Shown: positions 13,121-20,633 of the stretch, piece after piece | How the letters are laid out: every line of letters begins with the position of its first letter | Numbering within the stretch: the first letter of the stretch is position 1 | Assembly (NCBI RefSeq): GCF_030269325.1 | Contig: NZ_BSTD01000002.1 | Span: 124,001-188,000 of the forward strand | From: Amycolatopsis sp. NBRC 101858 | GTDB taxonomy: Bacteria; Actinomycetota; Actinomycetes; Mycobacteriales; Pseudonocardiaceae | Direction: 5' to 3' | Length of the DNA: 64,000 nucleotides | The notes under the pieces: generated by a model | Databases searched by the model: none | Seen by the model: the letters and a program-made list of their open reading frames with translations, nothing else | What the model was told of the DNA's origin: nothing | Position numbers and translations under genes: made by a program

Positions 13121-14014
13121 TCACATCGTCCCTTGTGGACGGTCGAGGCCGGCGGCGAGGACGTACCGCCGGAAGGTTTCGCTCAGCGGCGGGAGAGTCC
13201 GCCCGGCCGCCCACGCCAGGCCGATGTCGCGCGCGGCGTCCACATCGGTCAATTCCAGGTGCGGCGCCGGGGATTCCGCCGCGTGCGGCAGCGGCAGCAC
13301 GGCCACGCCGAGCCCGGCGGCGACGAGCCCGCGCAGCGTCTCGACCTCGTCGCCCTCGAAACCGATCCGCGGCGCGAACCCCGCTTCGACGCACAGCCAC
13401 TCGGTCGTTTCGCGCAGCGCGTAACCCGGCCGCAGGAGGATGAACGTCTCGTCCGCGAGGTCGGCGAGGCGGACGCGGCGGCGCCCGGCGAGGCGGTGGC
13501 GCGGCGGGACCGCGAGCCGCAGCGGCTCGACGAGCAGGCGTTCCCAGTGCAGCTGCGGGTGCCCGGGGTCGCCGCTGGTGATGACGAGGTCCGCGGTGCC
13601 GTCGAGGAGCTCCGCCTCGAGCCCGGCCTCGCCGTGCTGCCGCAGTTCGAACCGGGCACCGGGGTGCTCGCTCAGGAAGCCCCGCAGGATCGAGGGCACC
13701 AGCCAGGTGCCGAACGTGTGCAGGAAGGCCAGCGGGACGACCCCGGTGCCCGGTGCGACGAGCTCGCCGACCTCGCGCAGGCCCTGGTCGAGCTGGTCGA
13801 GCACGACGTCGACGTGCCGCTTGAACGCGTGCCCGGCCGGGGTCAGCCGCAGCACCCGCCCGGACCGGCGGAACAGCTCGGCTCCCGCGTCGTGCTCCAG
13901 CCGCCGCAGCGCGCGGGAGAGCGCGGGCTGGGTCAGGTGCGCGCCGGCCGCGGTCTCCGTGACGGTCGCGCCGCCGGCGACCTCGCGGAAGAGCCGCAGC
14001 GTCTGGACGTCCAT
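13121..14014 (-). CDS. LysR-family transcriptional regulator
   Basis: A 297-residue LysR regulator. The N-terminal winged helix reads MDVQTLRLFREVAGG followed by THLTQ-type recognition (AAGAHLTQPALSRALRRLEH). The effector domain spans ~90-290. The ATG at 14014 gives the canonical N-terminus; a longer frame upstream would run through the promoter. It is divergent from the pyruvate oxidase gene 70 bp away, the classic arrangement for LysR control of the neighbour. The effector is unknown; pyruvate or a related acid would be a guess. Confidence 0.87.
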   Translation of the reverse strand: MDVQTLRLFREVAGGATVTETAAGAHLTQPALSRALRRLEHDAGAELFRRSGRVLRLTPAGHAFKRHVDVVLDQLDQGLREVGELVAPGTGVVPLAFLHTFGTWLVPSILRGFLSEHPGARFELRQHGEAGLEAELLDGTADLVITSGDPGHPQLHWERLLVEPLRLAVPPRHRLAGRRRVRLADLADETFILLRPGYALRETTEWLCVEAGFAPRIGFEGDEVETLRGLVAAGLGVAVLPLPHAAESPAPHLELTDVDAARDIGLAWAAGRTLPPLSETFRRYVLAAGLDRPQGTM

Positions 14015-14084
14015 GCCTCCAGTGTATGGATTTTCATCCAATCAGGCATTGGACGCATCGGTCGGCACGGTCCAGGCTGGAGGT
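14015..14084. promoter_or_regulatory. LysR/poxB divergent promoter region
   Basis: The 70-bp spacer carries an inverted repeat TGGAT-TTTC-ATCCA at 14027-14040, a plausible LysR box (T-N11-A type), followed by a second TTGGAC half-like element at 14050. The oxidase has a Shine-Dalgarno-like GGAGG at 14079-14083, only one base before its ATG at 14085. No reliable -35/-10 pair could be fixed. Confidence 0.5.
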
Positions 14085-15818
14085 ATGGCAACCGTGGCAG
14101 AACAGCTGGTCAGGACCCTGCGGGACGCGGGGGTCGAGCGCATCTACGGCATCGTCGGCGACAGCCTCAACCCGATCGTCGACGCGGTCCGCCGCACCGA
14201 CGGCATCGAGTGGGTGCACGTCCGCCACGAGGAGACGGCCGCCTTCGCCGCGGCCGCCGAAGCGCAGGTCACCGGCAAGCTCGCGGTGTGCGCGGGCAGC
14301 TGCGGGCCCGGCAACCTGCACCTGGTCAACGGCCTCTTCGACGCGCACCGCTCGGGCGCGCCGGTGCTCGCGATCGCGTCGCACATCCCGTCGAACCAGA
14401 TCGGCACCGGGTTCTTCCAGGAGACGCACCCGGACCGGCTCTTCGCCGAATGCAGCCACTTCAGCGAGGTCGTGGCGGACCCGGCGCAGCTGCCGCGGCT
14501 CCTGCGGATCGCCACCCAGGCCGCCGTCGGCAAGGGCGGCGTCGCGGTGCTGACCATCCCGGGCGACCTCGCCGACCGCAAGGCGACCGGCCCGCTGACC
14601 GAGCGGCTCCCGCTGGTGACGCCGTCGCCGGCCGTGCCGCCCGCCGAGGTCGTCGAGGAGCTGGCCGCCCTGCTGAACTCGGGCGAGAAGGTGATGCTCT
14701 TCGCCGGCGCGGGCGTCCGCGGCGCGCACGAGGAGGTCATGGCGCTGGCGGACAAGCTCGGCGCGCCGGTCGGGCACTCGCTCGGCGGCAAGGAGTGGAT
14801 CCAGTACGACAACCCGTTCGACGTCGGCATGAGCGGCCTGCTCGGCTACGGCGCGTGCTACGACGCGATGCACGAGGCCGACCGGATCCTGTTGCTGGGC
14901 ACGGACTTCCCGTACGACAAGTTCCTCCCGCAGGCTCGCACGATCCAGCTCGACCACGACGCTTCGCGCCTCGGCAGGCGGACCCCGCTGGAGCTGGCGG
15001 TGCACGGCGACGTGCGCGAAACGCTCCGGGCCTTGCTGCCGCTCCTGCGGCCCCGCACCGAGCGCGCGTTCCTCGACCGGATGCTGCGCGAGCACGTGCG
15101 GAAGCTGGAGAAGGTCGTCGGCGCGTACACGGGGAAGATCGAGCAGCGCCGCCCGATCCACCCGGAGTACGTCGCCTCGGTGCTCGACGAGGTCGCCGCG
15201 GACGACGCGGTGTTCACCGTCGACACCGGCATGGGCAACGTCTGGGCCGCCCGCTACCTGACCCCGAACGGCCGCCGCCGGGTCATCGGCTCGTTCCGGC
15301 ACGGCAGCATGGCGAACGCGCTGCCGCACGCGATCGGCGCGCAGCTCGCCCAGCCGGGCCGCCAGGTCGTGTCCCTGTCGGGCGACGGCGGGCTCGCGAT
15401 GCTGATGGGCGACCTGCTGACGCTGCCCGCCTACGACGTCCCGGTGAAGGTCGTGGTGTTCAACAACGCCACGCTCGGCATGGTGAAGCTGGAGATGCTC
15501 GTCGACGGCCTCCCGGACTTCGGCACCGACCACCCGCCGGTGAACTTCGCGGCGATCGCGGCCGCGTGCGGAATCTTCGCGGAACGCGTCGAGGACCCGG
15601 CCGTCGTCCGCGGCGCGCTGGAGAAGGCGTTCGCCCACCCCGGTCCGGCCGTGGTCGAGGTCGTGACCGACCCGAACGCGCTGTCGATCCCGCCGCGGAT
15701 CACCGGCGAGATGGTGCGCGGGTTCGCCCTCGGCGCCACCAAGACCGTGCTCAACGGCGGCGTCGGCAAGATGGTCGACCTGGCGCGCACCAACCTGCGC
15801 AACGCGCCGCGTCCCTAG
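14085..15818 (+). CDS. Thiamine-diphosphate-dependent pyruvate oxidase/dehydrogenase (PoxB-type)
   Basis: A 577-residue ThDP enzyme of the PoxB/acetolactate synthase family, probably the quinone-linked pyruvate dehydrogenase that makes acetate and CO2. The Pyr domain carries the cofactor glutamate in VRHEETAAFAAA, the middle domain is the FAD-binding type, and the PP domain has the ThDP motif GDGGLAMLMGDLL ending VVVFNN. The C-terminal tail that attaches E. coli PoxB to membranes is not obvious. The ATG at 14085 gives the standard N-terminus (MATVAEQLVRTLRDAGVERI). The divergent LysR gene is its likely regulator. The 3' end abuts a transposase remnant. Confidence 0.85.
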   Translation: MATVAEQLVRTLRDAGVERIYGIVGDSLNPIVDAVRRTDGIEWVHVRHEETAAFAAAAEAQVTGKLAVCAGSCGPGNLHLVNGLFDAHRSGAPVLAIASHIPSNQIGTGFFQETHPDRLFAECSHFSEVVADPAQLPRLLRIATQAAVGKGGVAVLTIPGDLADRKATGPLTERLPLVTPSPAVPPAEVVEELAALLNSGEKVMLFAGAGVRGAHEEVMALADKLGAPVGHSLGGKEWIQYDNPFDVGMSGLLGYGACYDAMHEADRILLLGTDFPYDKFLPQARTIQLDHDASRLGRRTPLELAVHGDVRETLRALLPLLRPRTERAFLDRMLREHVRKLEKVVGAYTGKIEQRRPIHPEYVASVLDEVAADDAVFTVDTGMGNVWAARYLTPNGRRRVIGSFRHGSMANALPHAIGAQLAQPGRQVVSLSGDGGLAMLMGDLLTLPAYDVPVKVVVFNNATLGMVKLEMLVDGLPDFGTDHPPVNFAAIAAACGIFAERVEDPAVVRGALEKAFAHPGPAVVEVVTDPNALSIPPRITGEMVRGFALGATKTVLNGGVGKMVDLARTNLRNAPRP

Positions 15819-15964
15819 GGCCTGCCCTCAAAGCCGGATGAGCAGCGTTCCACGATGTTGCGGCGCCGGTAGGCGGCGCGGCCGTGGCGCAGCCGGTTGG
15901 CCTGCTGGTCACGGCGTTCGGAAATGGTCGCTGGGATGTGTGTTTCCCCTGTGGGGGACCCGGT
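15818..15964 (-). pseudogene. Remnant of an IS5-type transposase
   Basis: Reading the minus strand, the last ~40 codons before a stop at 15815-15817 give HIPATISERRDQQANRLRHG then RAAYRRRNIVERCSSGFEGR. The pattern R-DQ-ANR-R-G...YRRRNIVER matches the C-terminal part of IS5-group DDE transposases, where the final E of the DDE triad lies in NVVER. The linker that usually reads GGRPPRFD is missing and the downstream part is replaced, so this is a decayed fragment. It sits exactly between poxB and mftB, marking a rearrangement point. Confidence 0.6.
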
Positions 15965-15975
15965 CGTGACGGGCC

Positions 15976-16239
15976 CTAGGGGGCCACGACGATGACGCCG
16001 GAGTCGGCCAGGGCTTCCAGGTCGGCGAGGATCCGCGCCCGGCGGGTGCCGCCCAGCTCCGCGGCGTCGAGTGCGTCGCGGAGCGAGGCGTGCATCGCCA
16101 GCGCGCGGACGAACCGCACCAGCTCCGGGCAGGTCAGGTAGGACAGTTTCCGGTTGCCGGTGTGGTAGGCGAGCGCCCCGAACGGCTCGGGGCGCAACGC
16201 CACCAGCGGGTTGACCCGGTACGCGGCGTCGAGGTCCAT
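15976..16239 (-). CDS. mftB: Mycofactocin biosynthesis chaperone MftB
   Basis: An 87-residue PqqD-like peptide chaperone. The segment VALRPEPFGALAYHTGNRKL then SYLTCPELVRFVRALA, and the tail ALADSGVIVVAP, match MftB, which holds the precursor peptide MftA for the radical SAM enzyme MftC. Start ATG at 16239, 21 bp after the alcohol dehydrogenase stop, so the two are probably co-transcribed. A GTCCATTGTGGAC palindrome (16234-16246) overlaps the start codon and no strong Shine-Dalgarno is visible. Normally mftB is followed by mftC; here it is followed by a transposase remnant, and no mftA, C, D, E or F is found in the window. Confidence 0.85.
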   Translation of the reverse strand: MDLDAAYRVNPLVALRPEPFGALAYHTGNRKLSYLTCPELVRFVRALAMHASLRDALDAAELGGTRRARILADLEALADSGVIVVAP

Positions 16240-16260
16240 TGTGGACTTCGCGGCACCCGG

Positions 16261-17373
16261 CTATGCGGAGTGGACGATGACGCCGCGGATGTTCTTGCCG
16301 TCGCGCAGGTCCTGGTAGCCCTCGTTGACCTGCTCGAGGGTGTACTTGCGGGTCACCAGCTCGTCGAGCTTGAGCTTCCCGGCGTCGTAGAGCCGCAGCA
16401 GGCGGACGATGTCGTACTGCGGGTTCGCCGAGCCGAAGAGCGTGCCCTTGATCGTCTTCTCGAACAGCGTCATCACGCCGCCGGAGACGTGCACGGTGAG
16501 CTTCTCCGGGTTGGCGAGGCCGGTGATGACGACCGTGCCGCCCTTGCCGACGACGTTGAACGCCTCGCTGACGACGTCCTCCTCGACGGTGCCGACGGTG
16601 ATGAGCGCCTGGTCGGCCAGCTGGCCCCAGGTCAGTTCGTTGACCTTCTCGGCGGCCTCGGCGGCCGTCGCGAAGGCGTGGGTGGCGCCGAACTTGAGCG
16701 CGGCCTCCCGCTTGAACTCGACGGGGTCGACGGCGACGACGTACTTGGCGCCGGCGTGCGCGGCGCCCTGCACGGCGTTGATGCCGATGCCGCCGATGCC
16801 GTAGACGACGGTGGTGTCCCCGGCCCGCACGCCGCCGGCGTAGTTCGCGGTGGCCCACCCGGTCGGGACGCCGCAGCCGACGAGCACGGCGGTCTCCAGC
16901 GGCAGCCAGTCGTCGACCTTGACGACGGAGTGCTGCGAGATGGTGGCGCGCTCGGAGAACGTGCCGAGCATGCACATGGCGCCGAAGTCCTGGCCGCCGC
17001 CGTGGAAGCGGAAGGTGCCGTCGGGCATGTGGCCGTCGAGGATGGTGGCGCCCATGTCGCACAGGTTCTGGCGGCCGGTGGAGCAGTAGCGGCAGGTGCC
17101 GCAGTTGGGGATGAAGCTGCAGACGACGTGGTCACCGGGCTGCACCTTGGTGACGCCGGGGCCGACGTCTTCGATGATCCCGGCGCCTTCGTGCCCGCCG
17201 ATGATGGGGAAGCGCGGCACGAGGTCGTTGTCGATGAGGTGCAGGTCCGAGTGGCACAACCCGGCGGCGGTGTACTTGATGAGCACCTCGCCCGGCCCGG
17301 GGCCGTCGAGGTCCAGCTCCATGATCTCGAACGGCTTTCCGGCATCGAACAGTACGGCTGCCTTGGTCTTCAC
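16261..17373 (-). CDS. NDMA-dependent (mycofactocin-linked) zinc alcohol dehydrogenase
   Basis: A 370-residue medium-chain zinc alcohol dehydrogenase of the class tested with N,N-dimethyl-4-nitrosoaniline, in which NAD(H) stays bound and mycofactocin is the proposed electron acceptor. Catalytic zinc ligands appear as C40 and H61-E62. Structural zinc cysteines are C91, C94, C97 and C105. The nucleotide motif is YGIGGIGINA. The GTG at 17373 (MKTKAAVLFDAG) is preferred because GGAGGAG lies 6 bases upstream and it matches the family N-terminus; the frame could extend to 17388. It precedes mftB and follows the convergently oriented regulator's stop region. An inverted repeat lies in its promoter. 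Confidence 0.9.
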   Translation of the reverse strand: MKTKAAVLFDAGKPFEIMELDLDGPGPGEVLIKYTAAGLCHSDLHLIDNDLVPRFPIIGGHEGAGIIEDVGPGVTKVQPGDHVVCSFIPNCGTCRYCSTGRQNLCDMGATILDGHMPDGTFRFHGGGQDFGAMCMLGTFSERATISQHSVVKVDDWLPLETAVLVGCGVPTGWATANYAGGVRAGDTTVVYGIGGIGINAVQGAAHAGAKYVVAVDPVEFKREAALKFGATHAFATAAEAAEKVNELTWGQLADQALITVGTVEEDVVSEAFNVVGKGGTVVITGLANPEKLTVHVSGGVMTLFEKTIKGTLFGSANPQYDIVRLLRLYDAGKLKLDELVTRKYTLEQVNEGYQDLRDGKNIRGVIVHSA

Positions 17374-17442
17374 GGCCATCTCCTCCACGTGCGGCGGTGC
17401 ACCCTTCGTGCCTCGATTGTGTGGAGGCGGGGCGCCGGTGGA

Positions 17443-17461
17443 GTGTCCAAATCCCGGACAC
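17443..17461. promoter_or_regulatory. Inverted repeat upstream of the alcohol dehydrogenase gene
   Basis: GTGTCC-N7-GGACAC (spacer AAATCCC) forms a 6-bp perfect dyad 70 bp upstream of the dehydrogenase start, just after the stop of the AcoR-like regulator gene. The size and position suit an activator or repressor dimer site. Its nearest candidate ligand is the adjacent regulator; this is inference. Confidence 0.5.
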
Positions 17462-17466
17462 CGGAG

Positions 17467-19071
17467 TCAGCGGACCCGCAGTGCCCGCATCCGGTTGTAG
17501 AGCGTCGACCGGCTGATGCCCAGCTGCTTCGCCGCTCGCACCTTGTTCCCGTCGCAAGCCCGCAGCGTCCGGACGATCACGTCGTACTCCGCCTGCTCCC
17601 AGCCGCTCAGCGCCGCTCCCGGGGCCGTGTCCGAGCAGCCCGGGGCGATGTCCGCCGCCGTCAGGTCGCCTGCCGAACGGCGGTCGGCCGCGCCCGCCAG
17701 CACGCCCTCCAGCTCGCGCAGGTTGCCCGGCCACTGCTGGGAGCTCAGCAGCTCCAGGGCGCCCGGGGTCAAGCGGAGCGAGCCGCGCAGCAACGCTCGG
17801 GCGATCGCCGGGATTTCGTCGCGGCGCTCGCGCAGCGGCGGGAGCTCGATCCGCCGGTGCATGCGCGCCGCCAGGGTCGCCTGCTCGCCGCGCAGCTCCG
17901 GCAACGGCCCGCTGAGCAGCGCGAACCACGCCGTCGTCGTGTCCAGGAGCCGGGCCAGGCGGACCGCCGCCAGCGGGGGCAGCAGCTGGATGCCGTCGAC
18001 CACCAGCAGCCCGCGCTCCGAAGCCGCCGCCTCGACCCGCGCACACCAGGAAGCCTCTCCGGCCACGACGTCGGACGCGTCGAACTCGTGCACCGGCTCG
18101 TCCCCGGCGACCACGTGCGCCGCCGTCGTCCGGCCGGCGCCCGGTTCGCCCGAGATCAGCACGCGCCGCCGGGCGCGCCCCGCGCTGCGGAGCCGCTCGT
18201 CGACCTGGGCGGGGAACAGGCCGCGCGAACCCTGCGGCCGTGACACGACCGGGCTCGACGTCCGCACCGGCGCCAGCTCGAACAGCAGCCCGGCACTCGC
18301 CGACACCGCTTCGACGCGCACCTCGACCGGTGTGCCCGACGTCAGCCGGAGCCGGCCCAAGCCACGCTGCGTCCGGCCCAGCTCGCGCAGCAGCCGGTGG
18401 TCGGCGGTGTCGACCAGCTCGGTCGCCGCGGTGTTCGCGAGCACCACGTCCTGGCCGAGCGCCAGCACCGCGCACGCCCGGTGCTGCACCGACTGGAACG
18501 CGGCCAGCAGCTGCTGCTCGGCGAGCTTCGCACCGTCGAGCAGCCGCCGTTCGATGTCGGCGACCGCGCGCCGCAGGAACGGCCCGAGCAGCGGGTTCGC
18601 GTCACCCGCGGGGCCGGTGATGTCGAGGACGCCGGCCAGCCGCCGCGTCGTCGGGTGCACCACCGGGTGGCCGTAGCAGGTGAACTGCTTCATCGCCTCG
18701 AGGAAGTGCTCGTCGCCGTCGACGGAGACGCCGCGGCGGGTCTCGAACGGCGTCGCGAGGGCGTTCGTCCCGGTCTGCTCCTCCAGGAACTGGCAGCCGG
18801 GGACCGCGCTGATGTTCTCCAGCGCCAGCTCGACCGACCGCTCGGAGAACCGCCGGGCCACGATCCGGCAGTCGTCGTCGGCGAGCACGACGCAGAACCG
18901 CGTGCCGGCCAGCTGCCGGGCCAGCTCGTCGAGCACCGGCGACGCGGCCCGCAAGAGCCGGCTGCGGCTGTCGACGTCGGCGACTTCCAGCCGCTCGACC
19001 GACGACGCCGGCGAGAGCCCGGACAGCTCCGCCCGCCGCCACGACTGCGCGATCTCGGTCCGCAGGTCCAC
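17467..19071 (-). CDS. AcoR-like GAF/AAA/Fis transcription regulator without GAFTGA
   Basis: A 534-residue regulator built like sigma-54 activators: an N-terminal GAF-type sensor (~30-175), a central AAA-derived region with a Walker A-like GEPGAGRT (308-315), and a C-terminal Fis-type helix-turn-helix (VRAAKQLGISRSTLYNRMRA). The GAFTGA loop needed to contact sigma-54 is absent, as expected in actinobacteria, which generally lack sigma-54. The GTG at 19071 is chosen because GAGGAG lies 5 bases upstream. The gene lies between the dehydrogenase and mno promoters and is divergent from mno, so it is the first candidate for controlling both. The ligand is probably an alcohol or aldehyde (inferred). 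Confidence 0.8.
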   Translation of the reverse strand: MDLRTEIAQSWRRAELSGLSPASSVERLEVADVDSRSRLLRAASPVLDELARQLAGTRFCVVLADDDCRIVARRFSERSVELALENISAVPGCQFLEEQTGTNALATPFETRRGVSVDGDEHFLEAMKQFTCYGHPVVHPTTRRLAGVLDITGPAGDANPLLGPFLRRAVADIERRLLDGAKLAEQQLLAAFQSVQHRACAVLALGQDVVLANTAATELVDTADHRLLRELGRTQRGLGRLRLTSGTPVEVRVEAVSASAGLLFELAPVRTSSPVVSRPQGSRGLFPAQVDERLRSAGRARRRVLISGEPGAGRTTAAHVVAGDEPVHEFDASDVVAGEASWCARVEAAASERGLLVVDGIQLLPPLAAVRLARLLDTTTAWFALLSGPLPELRGEQATLAARMHRRIELPPLRERRDEIPAIARALLRGSLRLTPGALELLSSQQWPGNLRELEGVLAGAADRRSAGDLTAADIAPGCSDTAPGAALSGWEQAEYDVIVRTLRACDGNKVRAAKQLGISRSTLYNRMRALRVR

Positions 19072-19140
19072 TCGCACTCCTCGCCGAGCCGATCGGTGTC
19101 CCCGGACTTCCATCATCACACGGGGCGCAAGCGCGGTGGA

Positions 19141-19206
19141 CCTGTCCGATCGGGCAGGTGCCCGCCCGCTCCGGCCGGACGGTTCTCCCGCCTCGCCCGG
19201 ACGGTT
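19141..19206 (+). promoter_or_regulatory. Upstream activator region of mno: dyad plus 22-bp-spaced direct repeats
   Basis: CCTGTCCGATCGGGCAGG (19141-19158) is an 18-bp palindrome with one mismatched pair. Two exact copies of CCGGACGGTT follow at 19175-19184 and 19197-19206, exactly 22 bp apart (two helical turns). They end 14 bp before the proposed -35 element, the usual position for activator binding. A related TCCGATCGGG block with CTCCGG and CCGGACG after it occurs near ercA (27823-27860). Confidence 0.6.
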
Positions 19207-19220
19207 TCCGGGGTGAGCTG

Positions 19221-19249
19221 TTTCGCAAGCACCGCAACGCAAATAGCGT
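19221..19249 (+). promoter_or_regulatory. Probable mno promoter
   Basis: A weak -35 TTTCGC (19221-19226) and an actinobacterial-type -10 TAGCGT (19244-19249) are separated by 17 bp. A weak -35 is consistent with activator dependence on the repeats just upstream. The predicted start of transcription is near 19256, about 30 bases before the mno ATG. Confidence 0.45.
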
Positions 19250-19286
19250 CGGCCCGCATCGAGCCCGTTCGTGGAAGGGATGCCCC

Positions 19287-20579
19287 ATGCAGGTCGACGA
19301 ACTGATCAAGCCGTTCCCGCTCAAGGAGTTCCACCCGATGCCGCGGGCGCTGCTCGGCCCGGGCGCGCACGAGATGATCGGTCCGGAGGCCCTGAAGATG
19401 GGCATGAAGCGGCCGCTCGTGATGACCTCGGGCCTGCGCGGCACCGGCATCGTGCACAAGCTCTTCGAGTCGCTGAAGTACCACGGCCTCGACCCGGTGC
19501 TCTACGACCAGGTCGAGTCCAACCCCAAGGACTACAACGTGATGGACTCCGTCGCGCTGTACCAGGAGCACAGCTGCGACGGCTTCGTCTCCATCGGCGG
19601 CGGCTCCTCGCACGACGCCTGCAAGGGCGCGCGCGTCTCGGTCGCGCACGACGGGCGCAACATCAACGAGTTCGAGGGCTTCAACAAGAGCGAGAACACC
19701 AAGAACCCGCCGCACATCGCCGTCTCCACGACGGCGGGCACCGGCTCCGAGACGTCGTGGGCCTACGTCATCACCGACACCACGACGGACCCGGACAACC
19801 CGCACAAGTACGTCGCCTTCGACGACGCGTCCGTCGTCACCCTCGCGGTCGACGACCCGGTGCTCTACTACGACTGCCCGTCGCACTTCACCGCGCAGTG
19901 CGGCTTCGACGTCCTCGCCCACGCGTCGGAACCGTACGTCTCCCGGCTGAACTTCATCCCGTCGCTCGGCAACGCGCTGTACTCGGCCGAGCTCGTCGGG
20001 CAGCACCTGCGGGCCGCCACCTGGCACGGCGACAACCTCGAAGCCCGCGAAGGGATGATGTACGCCCAGTACACCGCCGGGCAGGCGTTCAACTCCGGCG
20101 GCCTCGGCGTGATCCACTCGGTTTCGCACGCGGTCAGCGCGTTCTACGACACCCACCACGGCCTGAACAACGCCATCGCGCTGCCGCGGGTGTGGGCGTG
20201 GAACCTCCCGGTCGCGTACAAGCGCTACGCGAAGCTGGCCGGCGCGCTGGGCGTCGACACCACCGGCATGACCGACGTCAAGGCCGCCGACGCCGCGGTC
20301 GCCGCCGCCATCCGGCTGCTGCGCGACGTCGGCATCCCGGAGAAGTTCACCGACGTCAGCCAGGACACCCACCCGAAGAACCGGCTCGGCACCGGCCCGA
20401 CGAAGTTCTACGAGCAGGCGACCGTCATCAAGGGCGACGACAACGACGTCGACCGCGTGTCGAACCACATCCTCGGGGACTCCTGCACGCCGGGGAACCC
20501 GAAGGAGACGACGTTCGAGACCGTCCGCCCGGTGGTCGACCACTGCTTCAACGGCGACCTGGACGACTTCCTCTCCTGA
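19287..20579 (+). CDS. mno: Methanol:NDMA oxidoreductase (iron-containing alcohol dehydrogenase family)
   Basis: A 430-residue type III alcohol dehydrogenase closely resembling the methanol:NDMA oxidoreductase of Amycolatopsis methanolica and mycobacterial Mno/Mdo. It oxidises methanol or other primary alcohols with tightly bound NAD and, by current models, mycofactocin as external acceptor. The N-terminus MQVDELIKPFPLKEFHPMPR is nearly diagnostic. GGGSS (104-108) binds the cofactor, and D208/H212 (FDVLAHASE) with histidines in IHSVSHAVSAFYDTHHGLNN bind metal. The ATG at 19287 follows GGAAGGGA. It heads a four-gene operon and is divergent from the AcoR-like regulator. Confidence 0.95.
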   Translation: MQVDELIKPFPLKEFHPMPRALLGPGAHEMIGPEALKMGMKRPLVMTSGLRGTGIVHKLFESLKYHGLDPVLYDQVESNPKDYNVMDSVALYQEHSCDGFVSIGGGSSHDACKGARVSVAHDGRNINEFEGFNKSENTKNPPHIAVSTTAGTGSETSWAYVITDTTTDPDNPHKYVAFDDASVVTLAVDDPVLYYDCPSHFTAQCGFDVLAHASEPYVSRLNFIPSLGNALYSAELVGQHLRAATWHGDNLEAREGMMYAQYTAGQAFNSGGLGVIHSVSHAVSAFYDTHHGLNNAIALPRVWAWNLPVAYKRYAKLAGALGVDTTGMTDVKAADAAVAAAIRLLRDVGIPEKFTDVSQDTHPKNRLGTGPTKFYEQATVIKGDDNDVDRVSNHILGDSCTPGNPKETTFETVRPVVDHCFNGDLDDFLS

Positions 20580-20587
20580 TCCGGCCC

Positions 20588-20616
20588 GCGGGGTGCCGGG
20601 GCTGCCGGCACCCCGC
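20588..20616 (+). terminator. 12-bp perfect hairpin between mno and the MoxR gene
   Basis: Left arm GCGGGGTGCCGG (20588-20599) and right arm CCGGCACCCCGC (20605-20616) pair completely around a 5-base loop. No U-tract follows, only TTCC. It lies 9 bp after the mno stop and before the AGAAGGGA ribosome site of the next gene. It could be a partial terminator or a 3'-end stabiliser giving more mno transcript than downstream transcript. Confidence 0.6.
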
Positions 20617-20633
20617 TTCCAGAAGGGACGCCC

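Noticed and set aside
15976..17500. A hidden mftA precursor peptide gene beside mftB
   Set aside because: I looked for a short frame ending in an IDGMCGVY-type tail on both strands around the dehydrogenase and mftB and found none; the dehydrogenase-mftB gap is only 21 bp.
17467..19071. Sigma-54-dependent activator
   Set aside because: No GAFTGA loop is present and the lineage generally lacks sigma-54.
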